A DNA stretch of 64,000 bases from NCBI RefSeq assembly GCF_038592905.1, contig NZ_CP151943.1:3856501-3920500 (forward strand). Reading direction: 5' to 3'. This DNA comes from Neobacillus sp. FSL H8-0543 (GTDB taxonomy: Bacteria > Bacillota > Bacilli > Bacillales > Cytobacillaceae). The notes under the pieces were generated by a model. It was not told the DNA's origin, did not search any database, and worked only from the letters and a program-made list of their open reading frames with translations. Position numbers and translations under genes: made by a program. This document shows, in pieces, positions 43,951-53,154 of this stretch (position 1 is the stretch's first letter; the number at the start of each line of letters is the position of its first letter).

Positions 43951-44739
43951 ATGGGATTATTGAAAAAGGATATAACCATTATTAATTTTGATGAAACCTA
44001 CTATGCACAGCGGAAACTTCAAGACTTCTCACATGAAAAACTTAACTTTCAGCAAATGAAACATGTTAATCTATATTGCGAAGAAGATTCATTACAAACT
44101 TTAAAAGGACATTTGCAAAAAAGAAGGAATAGAGGCATTACCTTCATAGGTAATGGAAACTATCATTATCTTACCTATCCATTATTAACCGAAATAACAA
44201 AGGCTTTTACCCTCGTTTTATTCGATAATCACTCCGACCTAGGAACCGATATAGACCAGGAAAGCTCGATGCTCTCGTGCGGTTCATGGGTTTCCTATGC
44301 ACTCAAAAAGATACCATTATTGCAGCGAGTAGTAATCATCGGCCCAACCACTATGACCCTAGCACATTACGCCAATAATCCTCGTGTTGTTATTTTTCCG
44401 TTTAATAGAAGTAAACCTTACTCATTAAAGGCAATTCTATCTGCCATTCAAACTCAATCTGTATACATAAGTATTGATAAGGACGTCCTAAATCCAAATG
44501 AAGTCACAACGAACTGGGATCAGGGAAAGATGGACACCTCAAGATTAATTTACTGTCTTGAAATGATATTAATATCAAAACAGGTAGAGGGCATCGACAT
44601 TTGTGGAGAAGCAAGCTTTTCTCCATTAGACGCTTTACTGCCCAACTATCAATCTATTATTCATAAAAATGAGAGAGCAAACATACAAATATTACAAAAG
44701 TGCATAGAAGTGAGCAGTATTGAAACACGAGGAGCTTAA
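43951..44739 (+). CDS. Arginase/ureohydrolase family protein
   Basis: A 262-aa protein; ATG 43951 follows AAAGGAGAG. The manganese-site motifs of ureohydrolases are present in modified form: FDNHSDLG for the usual DAHxD, SIDKDVLNP for SxDxDxxDP, and DICGEAS near the C-terminus. The family hydrolyses arginine, agmatine, formiminoglutamate or similar guanidino compounds. The deviations suggest an unusual substrate; no arginine genes are adjacent. Confidence 0.82.
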   Translation: MGLLKKDITIINFDETYYAQRKLQDFSHEKLNFQQMKHVNLYCEEDSLQTLKGHLQKRRNRGITFIGNGNYHYLTYPLLTEITKAFTLVLFDNHSDLGTDIDQESSMLSCGSWVSYALKKIPLLQRVVIIGPTTMTLAHYANNPRVVIFPFNRSKPYSLKAILSAIQTQSVYISIDKDVLNPNEVTTNWDQGKMDTSRLIYCLEMILISKQVEGIDICGEASFSPLDALLPNYQSIIHKNERANIQILQKCIEVSSIETRGA

Positions 44740-44875
44740 CACTACTTTTCAATAAAAGCTTTGCATCAAGTTTCTCTGTCCAGCTCGAAAAATCTAACCG
44801 AATAGTAAAAAAATTTATAACATCTATTGTTTTTATTATTAAAAATGATATTCTTAAGATAATAGGTAATAGTGA

Positions 44876-44904
44876 TCACATGTTACTGATACGATCAGGC
44901 ATGG
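44876..44904 (+). promoter_or_regulatory. RAT (ribonucleic antiterminator) site
   Basis: The stretch TGTTACTGATACGATCAGG matches the LicT/SacY/GlcT-type RAT pattern (TGTTACTG...CAGGCA). It overlaps the first arm of the terminator that follows, so binding by the BglG-type protein encoded downstream would prevent termination. Confidence 0.75.
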
Positions 44905-44965
44905 TGGTAAGTAAGAGGATTGTACCCTTTTATGTACCACTATGCCTATTTTATGTTTTGTGTCC
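44897..44965 (+). terminator. Leader terminator overlapping the RAT
   Basis: AGGCATGGTGGTA pairs with TACCACTATGCCT (13 bp, one G-T) and is followed by ATTTTATGTTTTG; it precedes the IIA gene. Confidence 0.78.
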
Positions 44966-45004
44966 TTTTTCCAATCATTCAAGAAATAAAAGGAGTAATT
45001 CCCC

Positions 45005-45493
45005 ATGTTAAAGAATTTATTTAAGAAAGCAAAATTAAATATAGTTACACCAGTAAATGGAAGCATTATCCCGCTTGACCAGGTACCAGATCCAGTTTTT
45101 AGTGAAAAGATGATGGGAGAAGGAGTGGCAGTGATGCCATCCGAGGGAAATATTTATGCACCTGTTAATGGAACGATTGTTCAGATTGCGAATACGAAGC
45201 ATGCGATTGGTATTCTTGCTGAAGAAGGTTCAGAGATTCTTATTCACGTAGGATTGGAAACGGTTTCGTTAAAAGGGGAAGGCTTTAAGGTAAGAGTCAA
45301 TCTCGGAGACAAGGTTTCCGTCGGTCAGATACTGCTGGAAGTGGATTGGGAGTATATCCGTAAAAATGCGAAAAGCACAGTAACACCAATCGTCATTACC
45401 AATAGCCAAAATGGAAAAAAACAGTATACGCTTACGAATGAAACGGAAGCCATTCAAGGAAAGACAATTATCATGACTGTATCTGGTAAGTGA
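45005..45493 (+). CDS. PTS glucose-type IIA component
   Basis: A 162-aa EIIA(Glc)-family phosphocarrier behind AAAGGAGTAA. Phosphorylated His81 is in ILIHVGLETV, and the supporting His66 in NTKHAIG. It receives phosphate from HPr and passes it to the IIB domain encoded two genes downstream. The gene stands first after the RAT-controlled leader. Confidence 0.92.
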   Translation: MLKNLFKKAKLNIVTPVNGSIIPLDQVPDPVFSEKMMGEGVAVMPSEGNIYAPVNGTIVQIANTKHAIGILAEEGSEILIHVGLETVSLKGEGFKVRVNLGDKVSVGQILLEVDWEYIRKNAKSTVTPIVITNSQNGKKQYTLTNETEAIQGKTIIMTVSGK

Positions 45494-45533
45494 TAGCCAA
45501 TTGGATAGTTTTAACAAGGAGCTGGCTCTGCAA

Positions 45534-46352
45534 ATGAAAATCAAAAAAATTTTAAATAATAATGCAGTTGTAGTAGCAGATGGCCAGGAGGAAAAGATTG
45601 CAATTGGAGCCGGAATTGCCTTTGAAAAGAGGAAGAATGATATCGTAAATATTCATAAAATTGAAAAGCTTTTCGTCATGAAGGAAAATGAAAAGTTTCA
45701 TCAATTACTTACACGAATTCCAGAAGAACATTTTATCATCTCAGAGGAAATTATTTCACATGCAGAAGAATATATTGGTACAAAGCTAAACGAGCATATT
45801 CATATTGTCTTAACCGATCATATTTCTTTTGCCATCGAGAGAGAAATGGAAGGAATACATTTAAAAAACAAGCTTTTACATGAAATAAAGATTTTATATA
45901 AAAGAGAATATGAAGTAGGGCTTTGGGCGATTCAACATATTAAAGAAAAATTCAATATTAATATGTCAGTCGATGAAGCAGCGTTTATTGCACTTCATAT
46001 TCACACAATGAAGCTTCAAGGAGGTGATTTAAGGCAGACAGTTAGGCAGACAACAATTGTAAGAGATATGGTTCAGAAGATTATGGAAATCTTGAGGATT
46101 AGGGTAAATGAGGACGACATCTCGTATCATCGACTTGTCACCCACCTAAGATTTGCATTATTCAGGATTAATCAGTTTGAGCATCATGCAATGGATGATG
46201 AAATGCTTGGGATGATTAAAAGGAAGTTTCCTAAGTCATACAGCTGTGCATCTGAAGTTGCCAAGGAATTATCCTTAGTACACGGAGTAGTCCTGCCAGA
46301 CCAAGAATTAGGTTACATCACGCTTCATATTGAAAGATTAAGAAAACAATAG
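45534..46352 (+). CDS. BglG/LicT-family transcription antiterminator
   Basis: A 272-aa protein; ATG 45534 starts the RNA-binding CAT domain (MKIKKILNNNAVVV to about residue 55), followed by PRD1 (about 65-170) and PRD2 (about 171-272) with conserved His residues such as in DEAAFIALHIHTMKL. It binds the RAT when sugar is present and PTS phosphorylation of its PRDs allows. The start is in-frame 33 nt below the earlier TTG and AAGGAG lies 20 nt away, so initiation may be coupled. Confidence 0.92.
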   Translation: MKIKKILNNNAVVVADGQEEKIAIGAGIAFEKRKNDIVNIHKIEKLFVMKENEKFHQLLTRIPEEHFIISEEIISHAEEYIGTKLNEHIHIVLTDHISFAIEREMEGIHLKNKLLHEIKILYKREYEVGLWAIQHIKEKFNINMSVDEAAFIALHIHTMKLQGGDLRQTVRQTTIVRDMVQKIMEILRIRVNEDDISYHRLVTHLRFALFRINQFEHHAMDDEMLGMIKRKFPKSYSCASEVAKELSLVHGVVLPDQELGYITLHIERLRKQ

Positions 46353-46455
46353 TTTGCAGGTAACATCCGATCTTATTTTTAGCTTTTATTCTATTAAGTA
46401 TTTACATCTGTCATTTGTTTTTTAGTGTTTTAAAATTGGGAGGAGGATGTTTCAC

Positions 46456-47901
46456 ATGATGAAATATCTACAAAGACTTGGCCGTTCGTTAATGCTTCCG
46501 GTAGCAGTATTGCCGGCAGCCGCCATATTAATGGGGATTGGTTATTGGATTGACCCTAGTGGTTGGGGTGCTGGAAGTCCAATCGCTGCCTTCTTAATCA
46601 AAGCCGGCGGTTCGATTATTGATAATATGGCGATCCTATTTGCAGTTGGTGTCGCACTTGGTATGTCGAAGGAAAAAGATGGATCTGCTGCACTAAGTGG
46701 TTTAGTTGCTTACTTAGTCGTGACCACCGTGCTATCAACAGGCTCAGTAGCAATGTTGCAAGGTGTTGATGTAGCAGAGGTCAACGCAGCGTTTGGAAAA
46801 ATCGGAAATCAATTTATTGGTATTCTTTCAGGTATCATTGCCTCGATGATGTACAATCGCTTCAGTCATGTAAAATTACCTGATGCACTCTCATTCTTTA
46901 GTGGAAAACGACTCGTTCCAATTATGACTTCGGTTGCGATGTTAGTCGTTTCACTCGTTTTATTATTTGTATGGCCGGTCATTTTTACTGGATTAGTTAA
47001 TTTTGGTAAAAGCATCAGTGAATTAGGTGCGATCGGTGCAGGATTATATGGATTCTTCAACCGTTTGTTAATTCCAATCGGATTACACCATGCCTTAAAC
47101 TCCGTTTTCTGGTTTGATGTAGCAGGAATAAATGATATCGGTAATTTCTGGGCTAGTAAAGGAGAACAGGGTGTTACTGGTATGTACCAAGCTGGTTTCT
47201 TCCCAGTTATGATGTTTGGTTTACCTGCTGCTGCATTAGCGATGTATCACACGGCAAAAACAGCAAAGAAAAAACAAGTGGCTGCTCTAATGATGGCTGC
47301 TGGTGTGGCTTCCTTCTTTACTGGGGTTACAGAACCACTTGAATTTGCGTTTATGTTTGTTGCGCCAGTACTTTATTTTACACACGCTGTATTAACGGGT
47401 CTTTCATTAACGGTTGCTGCCTTGTTCCATTGGACAGCAGGATTTGGATTTAGTGCAGGTTTCGTTGACTTTGTATTAAGTTTAAAAATACCAATTGCGA
47501 ATCAACCATATATGCTAATCGTGCAAGGTCTAGTATTTGCCGTTATTTATTACTTCCTATTCCGCTTCATCATCACTAAATTCAACTTAATGACTCCTGG
47601 TCGTGAAGAAGATATTGATGAAGAAACAGAAGAAGGTATTGTAGCTGGAGATAAATTTGCAGCAATGGCAGCTAAAATTTACGAAGGCTTAGGCGGAGAT
47701 GCAAACGTTACTTCTGTTGACAATTGTGTAACACGTCTAAGAGTAGAAGTGAAAGACATGAAAGCCGTCGATCAAAAGAGAATTAAAGCAACAGGTGTAC
47801 CGGGAATTAATGTCGTTGGCCCACAAAGTATTCAAGTAATTGTCGGAACCAATGTACAATTTGTTGCAGATGAAGTGGAAAAGCTTCGTAAAAAGAGATA
47901 A
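46456..47901 (+). CDS. PTS transporter IICB, N-acetylglucosamine/glucose family
   Basis: A 481-aa permease: IIC domain residues 1-385 with LGRSLMLPVAVLPAAAILMGIG and GVTEPLEFAFMF, then a IIB domain (about 402-481) with phosphorylated Cys in VDNCVTRLR. ATG 46456 is 9 nt after AGGAGG. Sequence favours the NagP/NagE branch, so N-acetylglucosamine is likely; glucose is possible. It uses the separate IIA encoded upstream. Confidence 0.9.
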   Translation: MMKYLQRLGRSLMLPVAVLPAAAILMGIGYWIDPSGWGAGSPIAAFLIKAGGSIIDNMAILFAVGVALGMSKEKDGSAALSGLVAYLVVTTVLSTGSVAMLQGVDVAEVNAAFGKIGNQFIGILSGIIASMMYNRFSHVKLPDALSFFSGKRLVPIMTSVAMLVVSLVLLFVWPVIFTGLVNFGKSISELGAIGAGLYGFFNRLLIPIGLHHALNSVFWFDVAGINDIGNFWASKGEQGVTGMYQAGFFPVMMFGLPAAALAMYHTAKTAKKKQVAALMMAAGVASFFTGVTEPLEFAFMFVAPVLYFTHAVLTGLSLTVAALFHWTAGFGFSAGFVDFVLSLKIPIANQPYMLIVQGLVFAVIYYFLFRFIITKFNLMTPGREEDIDEETEEGIVAGDKFAAMAAKIYEGLGGDANVTSVDNCVTRLRVEVKDMKAVDQKRIKATGVPGINVVGPQSIQVIVGTNVQFVADEVEKLRKKR

Positions 47902-47930
47902 TAACAAAAAAAGTATAAATGATATAAGAA

Positions 47931-47962
47931 GTGACGTGTGCATTGGCACACGTCATTTTCTG
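47931..47962 (+). terminator. Terminator of the PTS locus
   Basis: TGACGTGTG pairs with CACACGTCA around CATTGG; TTTTC follows. Confidence 0.82.
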
Positions 47963-47988
47963 TAGCTTTTTAATTTTTATATAAAAAA

Positions 47989-48014
47989 TGAAACCAATAC
48001 ATAACTCAGTCGTC
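47989..48014 (+). promoter_or_regulatory. ECF-type promoter
   Basis: TGAAAC, a 16-bp spacer and CGTC match the sigma-W/X/M-type consensus exactly; 34 bp before the ECF gene, so autoregulation is likely. Confidence 0.72.
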
Positions 48015-48047
48015 ATAGCATTAAGTGAGAAATGAGGTGGTATAAGC

Positions 48048-48590
48048 TTGAATAGAATGATTGGCAAGGAAAATGTAAATCCAGAAAATATAGATTCATG
48101 GTTTGAAAATATTATGGATGAATATGGTGACAGATTAACTAAGCTTTCCTATAACTATACAAAGGATTGGAATCTTGCAGAAGATATCGTTCAGGATGTA
48201 TTCATTACTTGCTATAGAGAATATGAAAATATTGATAAAATTGTATCCTTTAAAGCATGGATATTTAGAATCACAATTAACAAGTGTAAAGATTTTTTAA
48301 AGAGTTCAATTTTTAAAAAGGTTGTTATGAACTCTAATATACTCAGACTAACAAAATCCTCAGAATTATCTCCTGAAATGTCCATAATGAAAAGTTCCGA
48401 AGAGGAATTTTTATCCACTAGTGTTTTAGTATTACCAATTAAGTATCGTGAGGTTATAACACTATATTATTATGAGGAATTATCGATTGAAGAAATTAGT
48501 GAAATCTTGAATATCAATAGAAATACAATTAAAACTAGACTGAATAGGGCACGAATGAAATTAAAAGCAATGATGGAAAGGTGGAGATAA
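48048..48590 (+). CDS. ECF RNA polymerase sigma factor
   Basis: A 180-aa ECF factor starting TTG behind GAGGTGG (ATG 48057 is an alternative). Region 2: NLAEDIVQDVFITCYREYE; region 4: EELSIEEISEILNINRNTIKTRLNRARMKLK. It ends one base before its partner gene. Similar in layout to the SigV/SigM-type stress factors of Bacillus. Confidence 0.92.
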   Translation: MNRMIGKENVNPENIDSWFENIMDEYGDRLTKLSYNYTKDWNLAEDIVQDVFITCYREYENIDKIVSFKAWIFRITINKCKDFLKSSIFKKVVMNSNILRLTKSSELSPEMSIMKSSEEEFLSTSVLVLPIKYREVITLYYYEELSIEEISEILNINRNTIKTRLNRARMKLKAMMERWR

Positions 48591-48591
48591 A

Positions 48592-49614
48592 ATGGAGAAA
48601 GAACTTCGTAACTTACGGAAAGCAATGCATTCTTCCACTCATAAGGGTATCCACTTTACAGATAAACAGAAAAAGAAGATTAGATCCTCACTTCACCAGC
48701 AAGATATAAAAATGATAAAAAAACCAAAGTTAACTATTTATTTCATCACCACTCTGGCAGCATCCTTGTTTGTCTTATTGTTTTATACAGATTTTTTAGG
48801 CACTTTAACTTCTAATGACGGTGTAAATCAAGGAGCCAAGCAGACTCTTGAAAGCGAATGGAAGGTACGAAATGAATACTCAAAGAATGGTAAGGTACTC
48901 TTCAATGTTTACCCAGATCCAAACCTTTCTGCCGGTAAACCTTTTGGCTATATGTTTAGTTTTAAGGAACCTTTTGTTGCCTATAAGGGAAAAGAAATAG
49001 AAATATACGCAATGAATAAAGAGACAGGTGAGCGTAAAAGTGTATTTTTTTCAAAAAAGGTTACGGAACCATCCCCTGGATATTCAAGTTTAGGGAGGTT
49101 TACGACAACGTTAATAGTGTCCAAAGGTGGCCTTTGGAAATATGAAGTCTTCTTTGATAAGAAATTTTATGGTGATGTAGTATTGTTAGTTGGAGAAGAA
49201 CCTATTTTACCAACAAATATTCCAAACTTCGTAAAAACAAGTGACTTTGAAATGATTAACTGGAACCGCAAAGCGGTGGAATTAGGTAACAATATAGTAG
49301 GAAATGAAAATAAATCAGGTGTTATTGGTGCTAATATGCCAAGCATAAATATCAACCAAAAGTGGATGTGGCATCTTTGGGGGATCGACAATCTCAAACA
49401 AACCGAACTAACGGCTGTTGGTTTTCATAGAGTGACGGGAACTGTCCATCAAATCATAACTACAGGCTGGACAATAGACCTTGGAGGAGGGAATAATGGT
49501 GCAGATGCACATACCCCTTCAAGCGTAAACATTCCAACGGCAGGGGAATGGGCGATATTACTTTATGTTAATGGGGAATTATTCGATATATTAGTCTATA
49601 ACATAAATGAATGA
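48592..49614 (+). CDS. DUF4871-like membrane protein, probable anti-sigma partner
   Basis: A 340-aa protein with a basic cytosolic N-terminus (about 45 residues), one transmembrane helix (about 46-65) and a beta-rich outer domain (KPFGYMFSFKEPF, GGLWKYEVFFDKKFYG, GEWAILLYVNGELFDILVY) resembling DUF4871. The coupling to the ECF gene and topology make an anti-sigma or signal-sensing role likely; this is inferred from context. Confidence 0.78.
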   Translation: MEKELRNLRKAMHSSTHKGIHFTDKQKKKIRSSLHQQDIKMIKKPKLTIYFITTLAASLFVLLFYTDFLGTLTSNDGVNQGAKQTLESEWKVRNEYSKNGKVLFNVYPDPNLSAGKPFGYMFSFKEPFVAYKGKEIEIYAMNKETGERKSVFFSKKVTEPSPGYSSLGRFTTTLIVSKGGLWKYEVFFDKKFYGDVVLLVGEEPILPTNIPNFVKTSDFEMINWNRKAVELGNNIVGNENKSGVIGANMPSININQKWMWHLWGIDNLKQTELTAVGFHRVTGTVHQIITTGWTIDLGGGNNGADAHTPSSVNIPTAGEWAILLYVNGELFDILVYNINE

Positions 49615-49625
49615 TTAACTAGGGG

Positions 49626-49662
49626 GAGAAGGACGTTAACGATATGTTAAGGTCCTTCTTTA
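49626..49662 (+). terminator. Rho-independent terminator
   Basis: AGAAGGAC pairs with GTCCTTCT, with inner GTTAAC/GTTAAG pairing; T-rich end. Confidence 0.75.
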
Positions 49663-49914
49663 GTGGGATTTTATAATTTGTGAAGAATTATTATTAAGCA
49701 ACAGGGTGTGTTTAATAAGGATAATCGCTTTCCTTAATCTGCTAATTCTCAGTTTAGTAGAAGAGTAACAATTACATATTCACAGATCTAAAGTTGTCTA
49801 AAAACAAAAAATTGGATTTTCATGCCATTTTTTTCAGTTACTATGTATAATTAAAGAAAGTATTTTTGATATCGTATATTTAAGAATTGGGCATTGATAT
49901 AGGGGGAAGATCGA

Positions 49915-50724
49915 ATGATTCGAAAGTTAAATAAAGAGGACCATGAATCAGTAATGGCGCTTATTGGTCATAAGCCAGCAGAAAATTTATTTATTATTGG
50001 TGATCTTGAAGCATATGGTTATGATTCAACCTTTCAAGAAATTTGGGGGCAATTCCAAAATATGGAATTAATCGCTATTTTGCTAAGGTATGAGGAAAAT
50101 TATATTCCATTCAGTGAGCAACAATATGATGTAAAAGGTTTTGCAGAAATTATCAAACGTAATCCAAATCGAATTGAAATAAGTGGATTAAAGCATTTAA
50201 TTGAGCCATTACAGGGATTAATAAATAGGGATCTACGAAAACATAGCGAAACATATTATGCAAAATGTATGGGTTTAAGTTATGAGGTTGATGAAGAAAG
50301 AATACATCAAGCAAATTATTTACAGCCGTCAGAATATCATGAAAATGTAAAGTTGTTACGTTCGATACCTGAATTTTCAAAGGGGAATTTTAGTGTCGAA
50401 GAGAGAGAACGTGCTGAAAAATATAAGACCGGTAGAACGTATATTGTCCGTAATGAACAAGGGACAATGGTTGCATCAGCATCTACAACAGCGGAAAATT
50501 CCCAATCTGCAATGATTGTTGGTGTTGGAACAAGACCAGGCTTTGAACGTAGAGGTTATGCAACACTATGTATGGAAAAGCTGTGTAGCGAATTATTAGC
50601 AGAGGGGAAATCACTTTGCTTATTTTATAATAATCCCGCAGCTGGGAAAATTTATAAACGATTAGGATTTACCGACATTGGGTTGTGGACAATGATCCGT
50701 TACGAATCATTATTATCTTCTTAA
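49915..50724 (+). CDS. GNAT-family N-acetyltransferase (269 aa)
   Basis: ATG 49915 lies behind AGGGGGAAGA. The C-terminal half is the acetyltransferase domain: MIVGVGTRPGFERRGYATLCMEKL (acetyl-CoA loop, near 203) and LFYNNPAAGKIYKRLGFTDIG near 240. The N-terminal half is the degenerate lobe of ZmaR/FeeM-like two-lobe GNATs. Substrate unknown. No terminator separates it from the next gene 80 bp on. Confidence 0.85.
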   Translation: MIRKLNKEDHESVMALIGHKPAENLFIIGDLEAYGYDSTFQEIWGQFQNMELIAILLRYEENYIPFSEQQYDVKGFAEIIKRNPNRIEISGLKHLIEPLQGLINRDLRKHSETYYAKCMGLSYEVDEERIHQANYLQPSEYHENVKLLRSIPEFSKGNFSVEERERAEKYKTGRTYIVRNEQGTMVASASTTAENSQSAMIVGVGTRPGFERRGYATLCMEKLCSELLAEGKSLCLFYNNPAAGKIYKRLGFTDIGLWTMIRYESLLSS

Positions 50725-50805
50725 AACTAAGGGAGTTAATGTAAGTTAAAGAAGGTACAAAAAAGAAATAGCTTAAAAATTGATGACAGACAGGAGTTAG
50801 TAAAG

Positions 50806-51153
50806 ATGATAAAAGGTTTCGGAGGAATTTTTTGGAGAACTAAGAATCTTGATGTTGTGAAAAAATGGTACAGTGACGTGTTGAAGATTGATATGGAAAC
50901 TTGGAATGGGGCTATGATAAAGCCCCATTCAGGAAATGAAACGATCTTTTCTTTCTTTACCGAAAATGACAATTATTTTCCAACAGATCAACAAGTGATG
51001 CTAAATTTCCAAGTACATAATCTAGACGAAACCATTGAGCATCTCGAACAGATTGGTGTACCTCTTGCAAAGGAAAAAGAGATTAGTGAATATGGAAAGT
51101 TTATTTGGATTGAAGATCCAGAAGGTCGACTGGTCGAGCTTTGGGAGAAATAA
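50806..51153 (+). CDS. VOC-family (glyoxalase/bleomycin-resistance-like) protein
   Basis: A 115-aa VOC protein behind CAGGAGTTAG with two beta-alpha-beta modules: FWRTKNLDVVKKWYSDVLKI at the start and FIWIEDPEGRLVELWEK at the end (the ELWE Glu is a metal ligand in the family). It may bind or modify a small toxic compound; the particular reaction is open. Confidence 0.85.
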   Translation: MIKGFGGIFWRTKNLDVVKKWYSDVLKIDMETWNGAMIKPHSGNETIFSFFTENDNYFPTDQQVMLNFQVHNLDETIEHLEQIGVPLAKEKEISEYGKFIWIEDPEGRLVELWEK

Positions 51154-51190
51154 AGATTTGCGTTTGAACGGGGGCATTACTTCAAGAACT

Positions 51191-51217
51191 GGCTGCTAAA
51201 CTGGCAGCCTTTTTCTT
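51191..51217 (+). terminator. Rho-independent terminator
   Basis: GGCTGC pairs with GCAGCC, then TTTTTC. A second hairpin GCTCAGT/ACTGAGC (51223-51243) follows. Confidence 0.75.
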
Positions 51218-51322
51218 AATGGCTCAGTATAATGAACTGAGCGATTTCTTTTATTGATTAAATTAGCTTGTTCAATAACGCCCCCGATGTTTAAGTGCAA
51301 TGCTTCACAAAACAAACATAGG

Positions 51323-51757
51323 CTATTTACTTGTTAATATTAACTTTTGTGTTTTGGCATCATATATTTTATAACCAATTTCAAACATATGGTCTTTTGT
51401 CACTGTCACCTCACAATAATAAGGAATTGACTTTCCATAAGCATCAAGTGCAGGAATATCTCTGAAGGTAAAAAATTCATCTGTATCGAGCATTTTAAAG
51501 TCTGCTTCAGAAGAACGACCTGATGAATTTATATCGATGACACATTTTCCACTGACGACATCATACTCCTTTAGTACAATATATTTTAGACTTGGGAGAG
51601 TAACCGCTAAAAGTAAAACACCAATTAATAACATTCCAATGCATTTAACTACATTTAATAATGAATAATCTCTATCAACATAAATAACAATAAATAAAAA
51701 TACTGCGGAAATTACAAATAAAGCTCCAAGTATGAGCATTACATAAAAAAAGACCAT
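51323..51757 (-). CDS. Hypothetical membrane protein (144 aa)
   Basis: ATG 51757 is preceded by ATAGGATG; twelve longer-frame codons are less well placed. Two transmembrane helices (about residues 3-26 and 35-56) are followed by an outer domain of about 85 residues with two Cys (GKCVIDI, YYCEVTV) that could pair. No family recognised. Neighbours are unrelated small membrane proteins. Confidence 0.6.
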   Translation of the reverse strand: MVFFYVMLILGALFVISAVFLFIVIYVDRDYSLLNVVKCIGMLLIGVLLLAVTLPSLKYIVLKEYDVVSGKCVIDINSSGRSSEADFKMLDTDEFFTFRDIPALDAYGKSIPYYCEVTVTKDHMFEIGYKIYDAKTQKLILTSK

Positions 51758-51949
51758 TTTTTCACATCCTATAACAACATTGGCAAACTTCATTCAATTT
51801 AGGGTAATCTTTAATATGCTCACTTAATTTTTTATCGAGCATGCTAATATCCTTCGATTAGAAAAATAATAATGGAATAAGTACTGAGTGGTGCCTGGTA
51901 AATGCAAACAACCAAATTGCCCCTAGTTAAAGAGCACTGATTAATAATT

Positions 51950-52195
51950 CTAATATTTACCTGTAATTAATATGTACAAAAAGAAGCCTGCCAAAAGTAA
52001 GCCAAGACTAAAAAGTAATACTCTTTTAATCTTTACTGTTGAAAAAGAAAAAACTAGATTAACCACTAAACCAAGTAAATCTGCAACACCAAAAAAAGAT
52101 AGATTCTCAATATCTTTCTTTTTTGAAAAGATTGAACTTGCCATCAATAAAATACCACTTAAAATCATTAATGAAATCACGATGATTGGAGCCAA
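51950..52195 (-). CDS. Hypothetical small membrane protein (81 aa)
   Basis: TTG 52195 stands 9 nt after AAGGT. The sequence has an N-terminal helix (residues 2-20), a Lys/Asp patch KKKDIEN and a second and third hydrophobic stretch (35-50, 60-78). This architecture of a short hairpin membrane protein recurs in Bacillus genomes without known function. The coding call rests on hydrophobicity and start signal only. Confidence 0.5.
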   Translation of the reverse strand: MAPIIVISLMILSGILLMASSIFSKKKDIENLSFFGVADLLGLVVNLVFSFSTVKIKRVLLFSLGLLLAGFFLYILITGKY

Positions 52196-52432
52196 CTTAT
52201 TAGACCTTGTTTTTAATTTATGGCTAACAAAATTATTATCTAAGATAAATCATATCATTCAGTTCGTAATTCTTTGTTGTTATTATGTGAAGTATTATTG
52301 AACTAACTGCCCGTTACTTTCAGAAGAAAAAATGAGCCTATAACGCTTGGATCTAAACCCAAGCGTTGATTGGTGTAGTATTCGATTGTTCTTCGGTTTG
52401 CTATTTCAACTGTTTGAATAATAGACTTACTG

Positions 52433-52576
52433 TTAAAGATTATCTGTATTAATTCTTGGGGTGTTTGATGCAGGATCCGCTGCTGCCCTAGCATTGTCAT
52501 TATGTCGATCATTTATTTCTCTATCTAATTTATTGTTTCTTTCTATTTGTTTGGAAGTATTCTTTTTGTCAGCCAC
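52433..52576 (-). CDS. Small hydrophilic protein (47 aa), unknown
   Basis: A 47-codon frame starting GTG 52576 behind a near-perfect AGGAGGTGAT Shine-Dalgarno 8 nt away and ending TAA at 52433. The product (start VADKKNTSKQIERNNKL, end NTPRINTDNL) is rich in Asn, Asp, Lys and Arg with no hydrophobic core, so it is probably disordered or a small spore-type peptide. The strong ribosome site is the main support. A competing 69-codon frame in the same place lacks one. Confidence 0.62.
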   Translation of the reverse strand: MADKKNTSKQIERNNKLDREINDRHNDNARAAADPASNTPRINTDNL

Positions 52577-52692
52577 CTTATCACCTCCTAGGAATAATAT
52601 GTCCAACTCTTACCTTGAAAATATATATATTGAAATAAGCTTCAATTTTTTGGATTTTTTCAAGGGAAACTATGATTGAAATAAGTATATTA

Positions 52693-52929
52693 CTACTCAC
52701 CACCATCACCATCACCATCATCAACCCCGTCTCCACTGCCATCATCATTATCATTATCGAAAAAATCGTTGATTTTGTTGATAATCGTTGTATCTTTCTG
52801 AACAAGTTCGTTTTGATGTAAAAAGTCTCCAAGGGAAAAACTTTCTAATACTTGTTCCTTGTCTTTTCGAATAAATAAAAAGATAAAAAATATTAATAAC
52901 AGTAATATAATCAATATTAATAACTTCAT
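52693..52929 (-). CDS. Small membrane protein with acidic Asp-Gly tail (78 aa)
   Basis: ATG 52929 follows AAGGGGGGTAT. Residues 3-20 are a hydrophobic anchor (LLILIILLLLIFFIFLFI), followed by RKDK, a helical linker to about 55 and a C-terminal DNDNDDGSGDGVDDGDGDG tail that resembles calcium-binding Asp-rich loops. With a positive-inside anchor (RKDK right after the helix), the tail probably faces the cytosol. No family recognised. Confidence 0.6.
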   Translation of the reverse strand: MKLLILIILLLLIFFIFLFIRKDKEQVLESFSLGDFLHQNELVQKDTTIINKINDFFDNDNDDGSGDGVDDGDGDGGE

Positions 52930-53154
52930 CAGATACCCCCCTTAAAAATACTATTCGTTGCGAGAAAAAATAGAACGCTAAAACTGTGGTCTGTCCCTCT
53001 GCATTCATAGTAATATTGTGAGGACTTATACATAAACGATTTGGTGGGATTTTCCAATAACGAGTTTAAGATAATTTGTAATTAAGTATATAAAATGTTA
53101 AATTTACCCTTTATAATTTATGTAGAAAGTTAATATTTTATTGGGGGTAGGGAT

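Noticed and set aside
52303..52512. 69-codon minus-strand frame
   Set aside because: Overlaps the better supported 47-aa gene in another frame and has no ribosome site.
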